Source: a bacterium
Lineage (GTDB): Bacteria; Pseudomonadota; Gammaproteobacteria; Berkiellales; Berkiellaceae
Reading direction: 5' to 3'
Assembly: GCA_009927065.1 (NCBI GenBank)
Contig: RFNU01000202.1
Span: 1 to 29,498 of the forward strand
Length of the DNA: 29,498 nt
Part shown: piece by piece, positions 6,180 to 13,712 of the stretch
Numbering within the stretch: the first letter of the stretch is position 1
Layout: each line of letters opens with the position of its first letter
The notes under the pieces: generated by a model
Database searches by the model: none
Told to the model about the DNA's origin: nothing
What the model saw: only the letters and a program-made list of their open reading frames with translations
Position numbers and translations under genes: made by a program

Positions 6180-8546
6180 TCAATAAGTTACAACTTTAGC
6201 TAGCAACTCTTTAAATCGCTCTTTCTGATCACGCAACCCTCGCGTAATCAGTAATTCTAATAATGATCTAGGCTCATGAGGTGTGTGATCAGCTAAGGCC
6301 TGATGATAAAGGACTGTTGATGGCGTCAATGCGGGTAATGTATTAACCTCTATAACAATAATTTCTTGTCGTTTTTGATGATAAAAAAGGTCAAAACGTG
6401 CATAATTTTTTATCGACAACGTTTCTGCTGCAAGACAAACATAGTGTTTCAAAAACAATCGATTCTCTTGAGTTAAAAAAGGAATTGGGGTTAAGTTCGT
6501 GCCAGTGCCTCCTTGAAATTTTTCCTCAAGAGATAATACGGCACCAGTAGTAACAGCTAAACTACCCTCTAATGCATGATACTGATTGTTATACTCTAAA
6601 ACAGCTTGAGTGATTTCTATCCAACCAGATCGCTCTTGATAACAAATGCGCCCATCTTTCATGATAACACGATCAGTTTGAATGTAAGGCTCTATCATAA
6701 ATTCTTGTTCTTGATCTGGCATATGAACAGGATTATTTTGCTGATAAAAAGATCCAGGTGGAATAACAACAACTTTTTCTTTCAGTAATCGATAATACAG
6801 ACGTAAATCTTCAAATGTTTTTAAAACGATAATTCCCGTTGAGCACCCATCTGATCGTGGTTTAATAATCCATGCATTTTCTTTATTCTCTTCAAAATAA
6901 ACTCGTAAAGATTCTATGGAACTTTCTGTAGGAAATAAGGCTAAACTCAAAGAAATCTTCCTAAGACTATACATCTCTTTAAGATGCAATTTGTTGATCA
7001 GATCTCCTGTGATGATCTTATCCATTCCAATCGCTGAACCATCTTCATAACTTCCATTAAACGGCAATTGATACGATGTTAATAATCGCTGCCATTGGCC
7101 ATTTTCACCCTCTCCACCGTGCAGTGCAATAAACACAAAAGCATCTTGTTTTTGAGCAAATCGACAAAATTCATCTTTCTCTAAGGCAACACCATTCCAT
7201 GCAACTTGATGCAAATCTTGCTGTAAGCCACTGACAGAAAAATCATAAAAAACTGGCTTGGTCATATGAGCATAAACTTCTTCAACCGTATGATACAACA
7301 TTGCATAGTAAGGTACTTGATAAAGTTTTCCATCAAGTCCTAATAAGAAAGGAACGGGCTCATAGAGTGAAGAACCTCTTAATTTTAACCAAACATTACT
7401 GCCACTCATTAAAGAAACTTGTCGTTCAGCAGTCTCTCCCCCAAAAACAACAAAGACCTTTTTTCTCTCTAACTGAATCTTTTCATTCTTAGTGACAGCG
7501 TTAAATCGTTCTGACCCAACAGCACTTTCAATAATATGATCGCATAATCGTTGATGACTTAAACCACACACAGCAGCTTGCATAAAAACTAGGCTATTTT
7601 GCTCCATGCCACTGATCACATTAATATCAGAAAAACTCACCCTGCCATCAGGAAAAATCCAACCATCAAACCGCGCTATATGTCTGCATCCAAAATGGAC
7701 AAAAAGATTTTGTGCAGCATTTCTTATGCGCTCGATCAGGTCGTGCGAACAAAGAGGAGGGCAGTTCCAAGTTGTTTGCTGAGATGGTAAATATTTTTTT
7801 CTAAAGTCGAAAATATCTCCAGCTTGATAATGAATTGTACAAGGCATCAAGGCGCAAGGAGTACCATCAATATGTTCAATGACCGTAATACAAAATTCTT
7901 GAGCTTGATAAAAGGGTTCTATCACTACTTTCTGATCATAAACTTCTTTATTGTTATCAATGAAGAATAAAAATTCCTCAACAGTTTGAAAGCGCTCCAC
8001 ACCAATAGATGAGCCACCGAGATCTGGTTTTAGAATATAACCAGCAGCAGAGGGATTGTTAGCCATAAAAGATGCTAATTTAGTAAGATTACGTTCACAA
8101 AGCATCCATACTAAAAAAGGTCCACTACTTAATCCTAATGTTGTTAATTCATCTAGCGCATGACTTTTAAAAAAAGCGCGCCGACACGTTTCAGCCGGTG
8201 ATCCTAAAAAAGGAAGATTATATTGTTGAAAAAAACTTTGTAATCCACCATCTTCACCAAATTTACCGTGAATTAAGGGAAACACAAGATCAAAATCTCG
8301 CGCAAAAGTTATTAAGGCCTCGGTAGTTAACTGCATTGTTGGAAGCACTTTAAATTCAAAATCTTCAGTTGTATTGCAGTACAACCATTTTTTATCGATA
8401 TGATAAAACTCCAACCGTTTTGAAACAAAAATTAACTCGATTGTCCAAGACGAATGATGTGCTAAATGATCAACAAAAGATCGCGCTGAATTTAATGAGA
8501 TACCGCATTCTAATGAGGGTCCTCCGAAAAAAACTAAAAGCTTCAC
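6180..8546 (-). CDS. Tandem D-alanine--D-alanine ligase (two Ddl modules in one chain)
   Basis: A 788-residue protein with two ATP-grasp Ddl modules; normal Ddl is about 300-370 residues and makes D-Ala-D-Ala for peptidoglycan. Module 1 (about 1-345) starts LLVFFGGPSLECGISLNS and has LIHGKFGEDG (91-100), KPDLGGSSIG (173-182), ARFDGW (291-296) and DINVISGMEQNS (307-318). Module 2 (about 362-770) has FGGETAERQVSLMSG, LHGGEGENG (475-483), IKPRSDGCSTG (561-571), YARFDLF and VIEVNTLPALTPS (731-743). The last block matches the Glu-x-Asn-(T)-x-P metal and substrate loop of active Ddl. In module 1 the equivalent loop has Asp for Glu and lacks the Pro, so module 2 looks the more orthodox. GTG 8546 is preferred as start: it begins at the Ddl signature with AGGGA 7 bases upstream, while ATG 8585 adds 13 unrelated residues and follows a TATACT hexamer closely. 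The Ddl-like fold is firm; whether both modules are active is unknown. Confidence 0.85.
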   Translation of the reverse strand: MKLLVFFGGPSLECGISLNSARSFVDHLAHHSSWTIELIFVSKRLEFYHIDKKWLYCNTTEDFEFKVLPTMQLTTEALITFARDFDLVFPLIHGKFGEDGGLQSFFQQYNLPFLGSPAETCRRAFFKSHALDELTTLGLSSGPFLVWMLCERNLTKLASFMANNPSAAGYILKPDLGGSSIGVERFQTVEEFLFFIDNNKEVYDQKVVIEPFYQAQEFCITVIEHIDGTPCALMPCTIHYQAGDIFDFRKKYLPSQQTTWNCPPLCSHDLIERIRNAAQNLFVHFGCRHIARFDGWIFPDGRVSFSDINVISGMEQNSLVFMQAAVCGLSHQRLCDHIIESAVGSERFNAVTKNEKIQLERKKVFVVFGGETAERQVSLMSGSNVWLKLRGSSLYEPVPFLLGLDGKLYQVPYYAMLYHTVEEVYAHMTKPVFYDFSVSGLQQDLHQVAWNGVALEKDEFCRFAQKQDAFVFIALHGGEGENGQWQRLLTSYQLPFNGSYEDGSAIGMDKIITGDLINKLHLKEMYSLRKISLSLALFPTESSIESLRVYFEENKENAWIIKPRSDGCSTGIIVLKTFEDLRLYYRLLKEKVVVIPPGSFYQQNNPVHMPDQEQEFMIEPYIQTDRVIMKDGRICYQERSGWIEITQAVLEYNNQYHALEGSLAVTTGAVLSLEEKFQGGTGTNLTPIPFLTQENRLFLKHYVCLAAETLSIKNYARFDLFYHQKRQEIIVIEVNTLPALTPSTVLYHQALADHTPHEPRSLLELLITRGLRDQKERFKELLAKVVTY

Positions 8547-8637
8547 TAAAACATCCCTGTATATGTATATGCCTATCCTTTCCATATAAACTAGAGTATA
8601 ACATCAAGCAAAGGCTTAATCGATAAAGATCTTAACC

Positions 8638-9354
8638 ATGTATAGACGATATTTTGGGCATTTATTCAGTATTTTTTTTCTTTGCTTCAATACCCTGTAT
8701 GCAAAAGAAGTTGTTATTTTGATTCATGGATTAGGTCGTCATGCCTCTTCGATGAAACATATTAAAAACAAATTGGTGAACGAAGATTTGGACATTTACT
8801 CTTTGGAGTATGAATCACGTTTGCAAAATTTTAATGAGAATGTACGCGAAATTCAGAAAAAGATTCAATCGCTGCCCTTGAGTAAGGATAAAAAAATTTC
8901 TTTTATTGGCCACTCATTGGGAGGATTAATTGCCATGAAGATTTTAAGTGAACTCCCGAGTGAACGTCGCGGATTATGTATCACTTTAGGATCGCCATTT
9001 TATGGTAGTCCTGTTCTTGAATTCTTAAAAACAATTCCTTCTGTGAATAATTTTTATGGTCCTATTTTTAATGAATTAGCTTATTTTGATGCAGATAGTG
9101 CTTTTGAAAGTGATGTTCATCCTGTTTGCCTAGTGGGAAAAGAATGCCCAATATATTTAAACGTGTTCGGATGGCTCTTTATGAATAAAGAACGTTATCA
9201 TGATTGTTTAGTTGGTGTAAATTCAGCAAGTTATAAAAAAGCCCAATCGATTACTCTGGTTAAAACACATCATAATGGATTACTTTTCGATGAAAAATCA
9301 TTAGCTTTTATTCAAGATCAATTGCAAGTGCTCCAAAAAAAAGAAGCGACTTAA
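8638..9354 (+). CDS. Probably exported alpha/beta hydrolase (lipase/esterase-like)
   Basis: A 238-residue alpha/beta-hydrolase. Residues about 7-22 form a hydrophobic segment ending LYA before KEVV, which reads as a Sec signal peptide with cleavage near residue 22. The mature part opens with VVILIHGLGRH (oxyanion-hole HG motif). The nucleophile elbow is GHSLGG with Ser93. Asp189 in YHDCLVGVNSA (compare the 'nDG.V...SA' motif of lipases) and His211 in KTHHNGLL complete a plausible triad. A short segment with Cys164 and Cys170 could form a disulfide outside the cytoplasm. The substrate is unknown; lipid esters are the usual guess for this form. Start at ATG 8638 is the only one giving an intact signal peptide; the ribosome site is weak. 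It is divergent from ddl. Its stop codon lies within a terminator hairpin. Confidence 0.75.
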   Translation: MYRRYFGHLFSIFFLCFNTLYAKEVVILIHGLGRHASSMKHIKNKLVNEDLDIYSLEYESRLQNFNENVREIQKKIQSLPLSKDKKISFIGHSLGGLIAMKILSELPSERRGLCITLGSPFYGSPVLEFLKTIPSVNNFYGPIFNELAYFDADSAFESDVHPVCLVGKECPIYLNVFGWLFMNKERYHDCLVGVNSASYKKAQSITLVKTHHNGLLFDEKSLAFIQDQLQVLQKKEAT

Positions 9355-9370
9355 AGCCGCTTCTTTCTTC
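9341..9370. terminator. Bidirectional Rho-independent terminator
   Basis: An 8-bp stem (AAGAAGCG at 9341-9348 with CGCTTCTT at 9358-9365) encloses a 9-base loop containing the hydrolase stop codon. On the minus strand it is followed by a run of eight T residues (9333-9340 is an A-run on the plus strand), a strong terminator for the RRM gene. On the plus strand the tail is TCTTC, weaker but still T-rich, serving the hydrolase gene. Confidence 0.8.
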
Positions 9371-9393
9371 TAAGACAGAATAAAAATAAATTT

Positions 9394-9741
9394 TTATTCT
9401 TGATCATCATAAGAATCGCGCTGATAGGAAGAATGATTGTTTGATCTGTAACCATTATTAGTTCTTGGGCCAGTTGATCCATTTGTTGATGGGCGAGCTT
9501 CGCTCACTTTAACCATACGACCATCGAGTTTGATGCCATTTTTTTCAATAGCACTCTTTTGAGCAGCAGCTGTTTCAAAAGTAATAAAAGCGAAACCACG
9601 TGATTTACCTGTTTCACGATCAACAGGAAGTGAAATTTCGGTGATGGTGCCACATTGGCCAAATTCTTTCATAATTGTTTCTTTGTCTGTTTTGAAAGAA
9701 AGGTTGCCTAAATGGACTTTGTTGTTTTGATCATTCTTCAT
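9394..9741 (-). CDS. Bacterial RRM-domain RNA-binding protein
   Basis: A 115-residue protein with one RNA-recognition motif at about residues 8-84. RNP2 is VHLGNL (9-14), and RNP1 is KSRGFAFI (46-53) with both aromatic positions kept. The remaining 30 residues are rich in Asn, Ser, Arg and Gly and probably disordered. Bacterial RRM proteins of this kind bind single-stranded RNA, and in cyanobacteria some are cold-induced; the role here is not known. The start has AAGG about 7 bases upstream. It is a single-gene unit that ends at the shared terminator. The 5' side faces a long AT-rich gap, leaving room for a regulated leader. Confidence 0.9.
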   Translation of the reverse strand: MKNDQNNKVHLGNLSFKTDKETIMKEFGQCGTITEISLPVDRETGKSRGFAFITFETAAAQKSAIEKNGIKLDGRMVKVSEARPSTNGSTGPRTNNGYRSNNHSSYQRDSYDDQE

Positions 9742-10340
9742 GATAGTACCTTAAATGAATTAAATAAGCTTTCCTACAGCTATTTGCGCGTCAATGATGC
9801 AAGAGAAAAATCTTGATAACGAAGAGCTAATAACCTGACTGAATTCAATAATTAGTCGTATCATGATTTTATGGAATTTAAAGGGGATATCGCTCTGTAT
9901 AAAAATAATATTTAAATTAGCTTTATTACTCAATAATGTAAAAAAATATTGAACGCAATAAAATTCTTGAATATTCCAATAAATGTTTGATAAACGTCAT
10001 ATTGATTATGACAATATTAGGCCATCTGAATAATAAAAGCTACCTTTTCATGCTTAGATTTAATAACTTTGTGAATAAAATATGACTTTTAATTTAAAAA
10101 CAGAGTGTTATCTTATAAAAAAACCAATTTTTTATTGATAAAATAAAATATTGAAAATCAACTCTTCTTCTACAGCCTTGCTTCTACTCAAACGTGTTTT
10201 CACACATACTGAGTAGGGAACTTTCTGAACTTTGGATACAGACAATAAAAATTGATATTTTTATAAAGACATGCAGGCTAAAAAAATATAGTGTATTATC
10301 CTTAAATAAGAATAATTTGAAAAAAATTGGATTTTATTTC
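9742..10340. other. 600-base AT-rich intergenic region without a recognisable gene
   Basis: This lies between the divergent RRM gene and pepA. No tRNA, conserved RNA or credible protein was recognised. The frame open from 10194 into pepA has no family resemblance before residue 50. Small palindromes occur (GAATATTC near 9970) and an 8-bp stem ATAAAAAT/ATTTTTAT lies near 10247-10266. It presumably holds promoters for both genes. Confidence 0.6.
10116..10144 (+). promoter_or_regulatory. Candidate extended -10 promoter for pepA-lptF-lptG
   Basis: TGATAAAAT at 10136-10144 is an extended -10 (TG-n-TAAAAT). The -35 position 17 bases upstream is A-rich and poor (TAAAAA), as is allowed for extended -10 promoters. 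It would give a leader of nearly 200 bases before the pepA start. Sequence inspection only. Confidence 0.3.
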
Positions 10341-11750
10341 ATGATAGATTTAGTTGTGCAAACCACTTTTAAAGGGACTCAAGTTCCTGCTCTTCTTATC
10401 CCTATAGATCTGCTTTCAACCCTGAGCGATCAATGGCCTTTGTTAAAAAAAATCAAGACTAAAGATTTACCAGAAAAGTCTTCGTGGAAAGCGTGGGATT
10501 GTCTTGAAGAATCAATGGTATTTATTATTTTCGATCTTGATTTTCTCCGTGCAAACGACCAAGAGCAGATCCAAAAAATTCTCGCCCACCTGAATGCGCG
10601 CAAAGTTGGTAAAGCGACACTATGGTTTGGTCATCGTCCTGTCGAACAAGCTAGAATTTTAGCGCGTCTGATTGTCAATAGCAGTTTTGTCTTTGATGAT
10701 TTTCTTTCAAAAAAAGTTATTCATTCTTTAAAAGAAATCACTATTGTAGGTAAAGATAAAAATCTAAAAGATTTTGTACATCAAGGATCATTAATTGGGC
10801 AAGCTATGCACTATACGCGTCATTTAGCAGAAACGCCTTCTAATGTATGCACCCCCTCTTATCTGGCTAAAAAAGCTCAAGATCTTGCTAAATTAAATAA
10901 AAAAATCCAAGTCAGCGTTTTGACTGAAAAAGAAATTAAAGCTTTAAAAATGAACTCTTTCCTTTCTGTATCAAAAGGCTCGACACAAGCACCCAAATTT
11001 ATTACTTTACAATACAAGGGATCTAAGAAGGCGCCTATTGTTTTTATTGGCAAAGGTATTACGTTTGATACCGGTGGTCATTCCTTAAAACCTGCAGCAA
11101 GTATGATGGGAATGAAGTTTGATATGTCGGGTGCTGCTACTGTCTTGGGTTTGTTTCAGTTTTTAGCGGCTTATGAGCCTGATATCTCGATTATTGGATT
11201 GATTCCTTCCTGTGAAAACATTCCTGGCACTGATGCCAATAAACCTGATGATATTGTCACTTCAATGTCGGGTCAAACCATTGAAATTCTGAATACAGAT
11301 GCTGAAGGTCGTCTGATTCTCTGCGATGCTATGACTTATGCAGAGCGCTTTGAGCCATCCTATGTTATTGATATAGCCACATTGACTGGCGCTTGCTTAG
11401 CAACATTTGCTACAGTTGCAACGGCAGTGATGAGTAATAATGATGAGCTTTCACAAAAACTCATCAGTGCGGCTCATAGCTCAACAGATAAAGCTTGGCC
11501 TTTGCCTCTTTGGGATGAATACCAAGATCTTATCAAATCTCCAGTTGCAGACATGGCCAATATAGGCGGTGCTTATGCTGGTAGTATTACGGCTGGATGT
11601 TTTTTGAGTCGTTTTGCTAAAGCTTATAAGTGGGCGCACTTAGATATAGCCGGTACTGCTTGTATCTTTCAAGGACATAAGCGTGGCTCAACCGGCCGAC
11701 CATTGCCTTTACTGATTGAATTTTTATTAACTGAACTCAATCAATCATAG
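10341..11750 (+). CDS. pepA: Leucyl aminopeptidase family M17 (PepA-type)
   Basis: A cytosolic two-metal aminopeptidase that releases N-terminal residues from peptides. It has 469 residues: an N-terminal macro-like domain and the C-terminal M17 catalytic domain. The metal and substrate motif NTDAEGRL sits in EILNTDAEGRLILCDA. Upstream is FIGKGITFDTGGHSLKPA with the metal-binding Lys and Asp, followed by MKFDMSGAA. ATG 10341 is chosen because M17 proteins begin about there. The in-frame extension back to 10194 is AT-rich, low in family resemblance and would make the N-terminus too long. It is followed 8 bases later by lptF on the same strand. In E. coli pepA is divergent from lptFG and followed by holC-valS, so the local order has changed. 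Confidence 0.92.
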   Translation: MIDLVVQTTFKGTQVPALLIPIDLLSTLSDQWPLLKKIKTKDLPEKSSWKAWDCLEESMVFIIFDLDFLRANDQEQIQKILAHLNARKVGKATLWFGHRPVEQARILARLIVNSSFVFDDFLSKKVIHSLKEITIVGKDKNLKDFVHQGSLIGQAMHYTRHLAETPSNVCTPSYLAKKAQDLAKLNKKIQVSVLTEKEIKALKMNSFLSVSKGSTQAPKFITLQYKGSKKAPIVFIGKGITFDTGGHSLKPAASMMGMKFDMSGAATVLGLFQFLAAYEPDISIIGLIPSCENIPGTDANKPDDIVTSMSGQTIEILNTDAEGRLILCDAMTYAERFEPSYVIDIATLTGACLATFATVATAVMSNNDELSQKLISAAHSSTDKAWPLPLWDEYQDLIKSPVADMANIGGAYAGSITAGCFLSRFAKAYKWAHLDIAGTACIFQGHKRGSTGRPLPLLIEFLLTELNQS

Positions 11751-11758
11751 GTTGTGTT

Positions 11759-12778
11759 GTGATATTAAATCGATATTTTGCTCAAAAATTAAGACAATCA
11801 GTGGCATCTTTGCTGATTGTCTTAACTCTTTTATTAAGCACGCAAGCTTTATTAATAAGCTTGAAAAATTTTCAAGCTTATTCTTTACCGTTAGTGGATT
11901 TGATCTTTTTCTTTGTTTTAGAACTATGCTCTTCTTGTCCATTAATTTTTAGCTTTAGCTTTATTATTGGATGGCTAACTTGGCGACGTTCTTTAGAAGA
12001 TACGCATGAAGAGCATGCAGCTTTAGTGAGTGGCTGGAGCGGTTGGCATACAAGAGCATTAGGATTTAAGCGTTTATTGTTACTTTCTTTTTTAAATTTT
12101 TGTCTTGTTTTTATTATTGTTCCAGTATCGAATCATTTTATTAATAAAAATATAACACTGAGTCTTACACCTCAAGCTTTAGAGTTTTATCCAGCAGAGA
12201 CTCCTATTAAAATAAACAAAGAGCATGTTTTATATTTCAAAAACAAAGGAAATGACCAGCTCAATCAAGTTTCTATTATTACAACAAAAAACAATCAACC
12301 CTTAGCAACCTATGCTGAATCGGCGGTTATTAATCTTGAAAATAATGGATTAGAATTAAAAAATGGATTTATTCATGACATGCGCAATACATCAGATTTT
12401 TTGAATTTTGAGTCGATGGACTTTATTCTGATGCCTGTTGTTCAAAAAATATCTCGCTCAGGCATGACGATTGCTGAATTGCATCAAAGTTCACCATCAC
12501 TTGCTTTGGGAGAATTGAGCTGGCGTATCTTTTTAATATTACAACCATGGATTATTATGGCTGGCTTTTTAAATAAAAAAGTAGCATTGCGCAAAAACAG
12601 TCAATTTAATCGATTAGTTCTCGAAGCCCTCTTTATTTTTTGTGGAACAACTCTTTTAGGCTTATTAACGAGTAAACTTTTTCATCAAGGTTTGTATCAT
12701 CATGCGCTGATCTGTGGCTCGATATTAGTATTTATCACTATCGCTGGCCTAGTAAGGAGCTTTTTGCATGATCAGTAA
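11759..12778 (+). CDS. lptF: LPS export ABC transporter permease LptF
   Basis: One of two inner-membrane permeases that, with LptB2 and LptC, drive lipopolysaccharide toward the outer membrane. It has 339 residues and the YjgP/YjgQ layout: transmembrane segments at about 16-35, 44-74 (possibly two) and 104-122, a periplasmic domain at about 125-255, then segments near 255-272, 288-303 and 312-333. The N-terminal 'I..RY' and the cytoplasmic HAALVSGWS loop (in the family 'e...l.a.G.s') support it. The start is GTG 11759 with AGG about 8 bases upstream, directly after pepA. Its 3' end overlaps lptG by 11 bases. Sequence is divergent and AT-rich, but topology and pairing with lptG make the call good. 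Confidence 0.82.
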   Translation: MILNRYFAQKLRQSVASLLIVLTLLLSTQALLISLKNFQAYSLPLVDLIFFFVLELCSSCPLIFSFSFIIGWLTWRRSLEDTHEEHAALVSGWSGWHTRALGFKRLLLLSFLNFCLVFIIVPVSNHFINKNITLSLTPQALEFYPAETPIKINKEHVLYFKNKGNDQLNQVSIITTKNNQPLATYAESAVINLENNGLELKNGFIHDMRNTSDFLNFESMDFILMPVVQKISRSGMTIAELHQSSPSLALGELSWRIFLILQPWIIMAGFLNKKVALRKNSQFNRLVLEALFIFCGTTLLGLLTSKLFHQGLYHHALICGSILVFITIAGLVRSFLHDQ

Positions 12779-13706
12779 AATCATCACTCAAACTTATTTA
12801 AAAAGTTTTTTCAAAAACTGGATAACGCTTTCATTCTTATTAATCCTTTTTGAATCTCTGATTCACTATTTAAAAGAAACTAAATTAATTTCCGAGTATT
12901 ATTCTTATAGTAGTGCTTTAAAGTATATAAGCACCAGCGCTTTTTTAGAGTTTTTTGAATTAGCCCCGATGACTTTATTTGCTGCAATCATCATTACAAA
13001 TTGGCAATGGACGCAACAGCGCTTATGGTTAGCATGCGCTGTTATTGGAAGTTCAGAAAAACAATCTTATTGGATTGCTTTTATTCAAATTGTTCTTGTC
13101 AGTCTGATGATTATACCTTTCCAATTTTATATTGCGCCTAAGATTGCGTTTCAAAGTGCATTCGATCGTTTATCTTCACTCAACAAGGTGCCCTCTATTG
13201 AAATTGGAGAATCTTATCTTCAGCATCATCATCTTTTTTATCCTTTATCTCATCAAGAAATTTTTATTTATGATTTCGACAAAAAAGAAGGGTCGTTTGA
13301 GCCCTGGCAAATGAAAAACCAATTTACCTTAGCAGCAAAGACAGCTGATTTGGATTTAAGTTGGTCTTTATACAAGCAAATGGGGCTAAATAAATTAAGT
13401 TTAAAGGAAAAATTAAGATTATTAGAGACAATAAACAAAGATAATTATCGTTTTTCAGATTTAAAAAATTCTTTAATCAGTGATATGAATTCTTTTTTCT
13501 TGATCTTTCTTAGTGTTGTTTTAGGATGGAAAGCATCGCCGATTCAAGCTTTAAAACGCTCTGCATCTTTATCAACGCGCAAGATTGTTAGCTATGCGAT
13601 GGTTCTTTACACGGGCCTCAAAATTCTTGAAGTCGCTATCAACTTACTTCCTCTTTACTTTGTCTTGAGTCTTTATTGTATCTTGATTCTTTTTTGTTTT
13701 ATCTAA
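12768..13706 (+). CDS. lptG: LPS export ABC transporter permease LptG (short, divergent)
   Basis: Partner permease of LptF in the Lpt bridge. It has 312 residues, shorter than the usual 350-360. Predicted segments lie near residues 18-33, 56-77 and 101-124, a periplasmic domain at about 125-240, and three hydrophobic segments at about 241-255, 273-291 and 293-312. The cytoplasmic loop after the second segment reads LACAVIGSSEKQ, matching the 'E....rasG.S' coupling-helix area of the family. The start is well supported: AAGGAG at 12754-12759 and ATG 12768 inside the lptF end. The assignment rests on topology and on following lptF; sequence similarity is low. It ends 6 bases from the convergent transporter gene. 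Confidence 0.75.
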   Translation: MISKIITQTYLKSFFKNWITLSFLLILFESLIHYLKETKLISEYYSYSSALKYISTSAFLEFFELAPMTLFAAIIITNWQWTQQRLWLACAVIGSSEKQSYWIAFIQIVLVSLMIIPFQFYIAPKIAFQSAFDRLSSLNKVPSIEIGESYLQHHHLFYPLSHQEIFIYDFDKKEGSFEPWQMKNQFTLAAKTADLDLSWSLYKQMGLNKLSLKEKLRLLETINKDNYRFSDLKNSLISDMNSFFLIFLSVVLGWKASPIQALKRSASLSTRKIVSYAMVLYTGLKILEVAINLLPLYFVLSLYCILILFCFI

Positions 13707-13712
13707 CAGCTA

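Noticed and set aside
8547..8585. ATG 8585 as start of the tandem Ddl
   Set aside because: A TATACT hexamer lies just upstream of it, leaving no space for a leader with a ribosome site; the Ddl signature starts at GTG 8546, which has AGGGA upstream.
10194..10340. N-terminal extension of the pepA frame
   Set aside because: No aminopeptidase likeness, AT-rich Lys/Ile-rich composition, and family length is met by starting at 10341.
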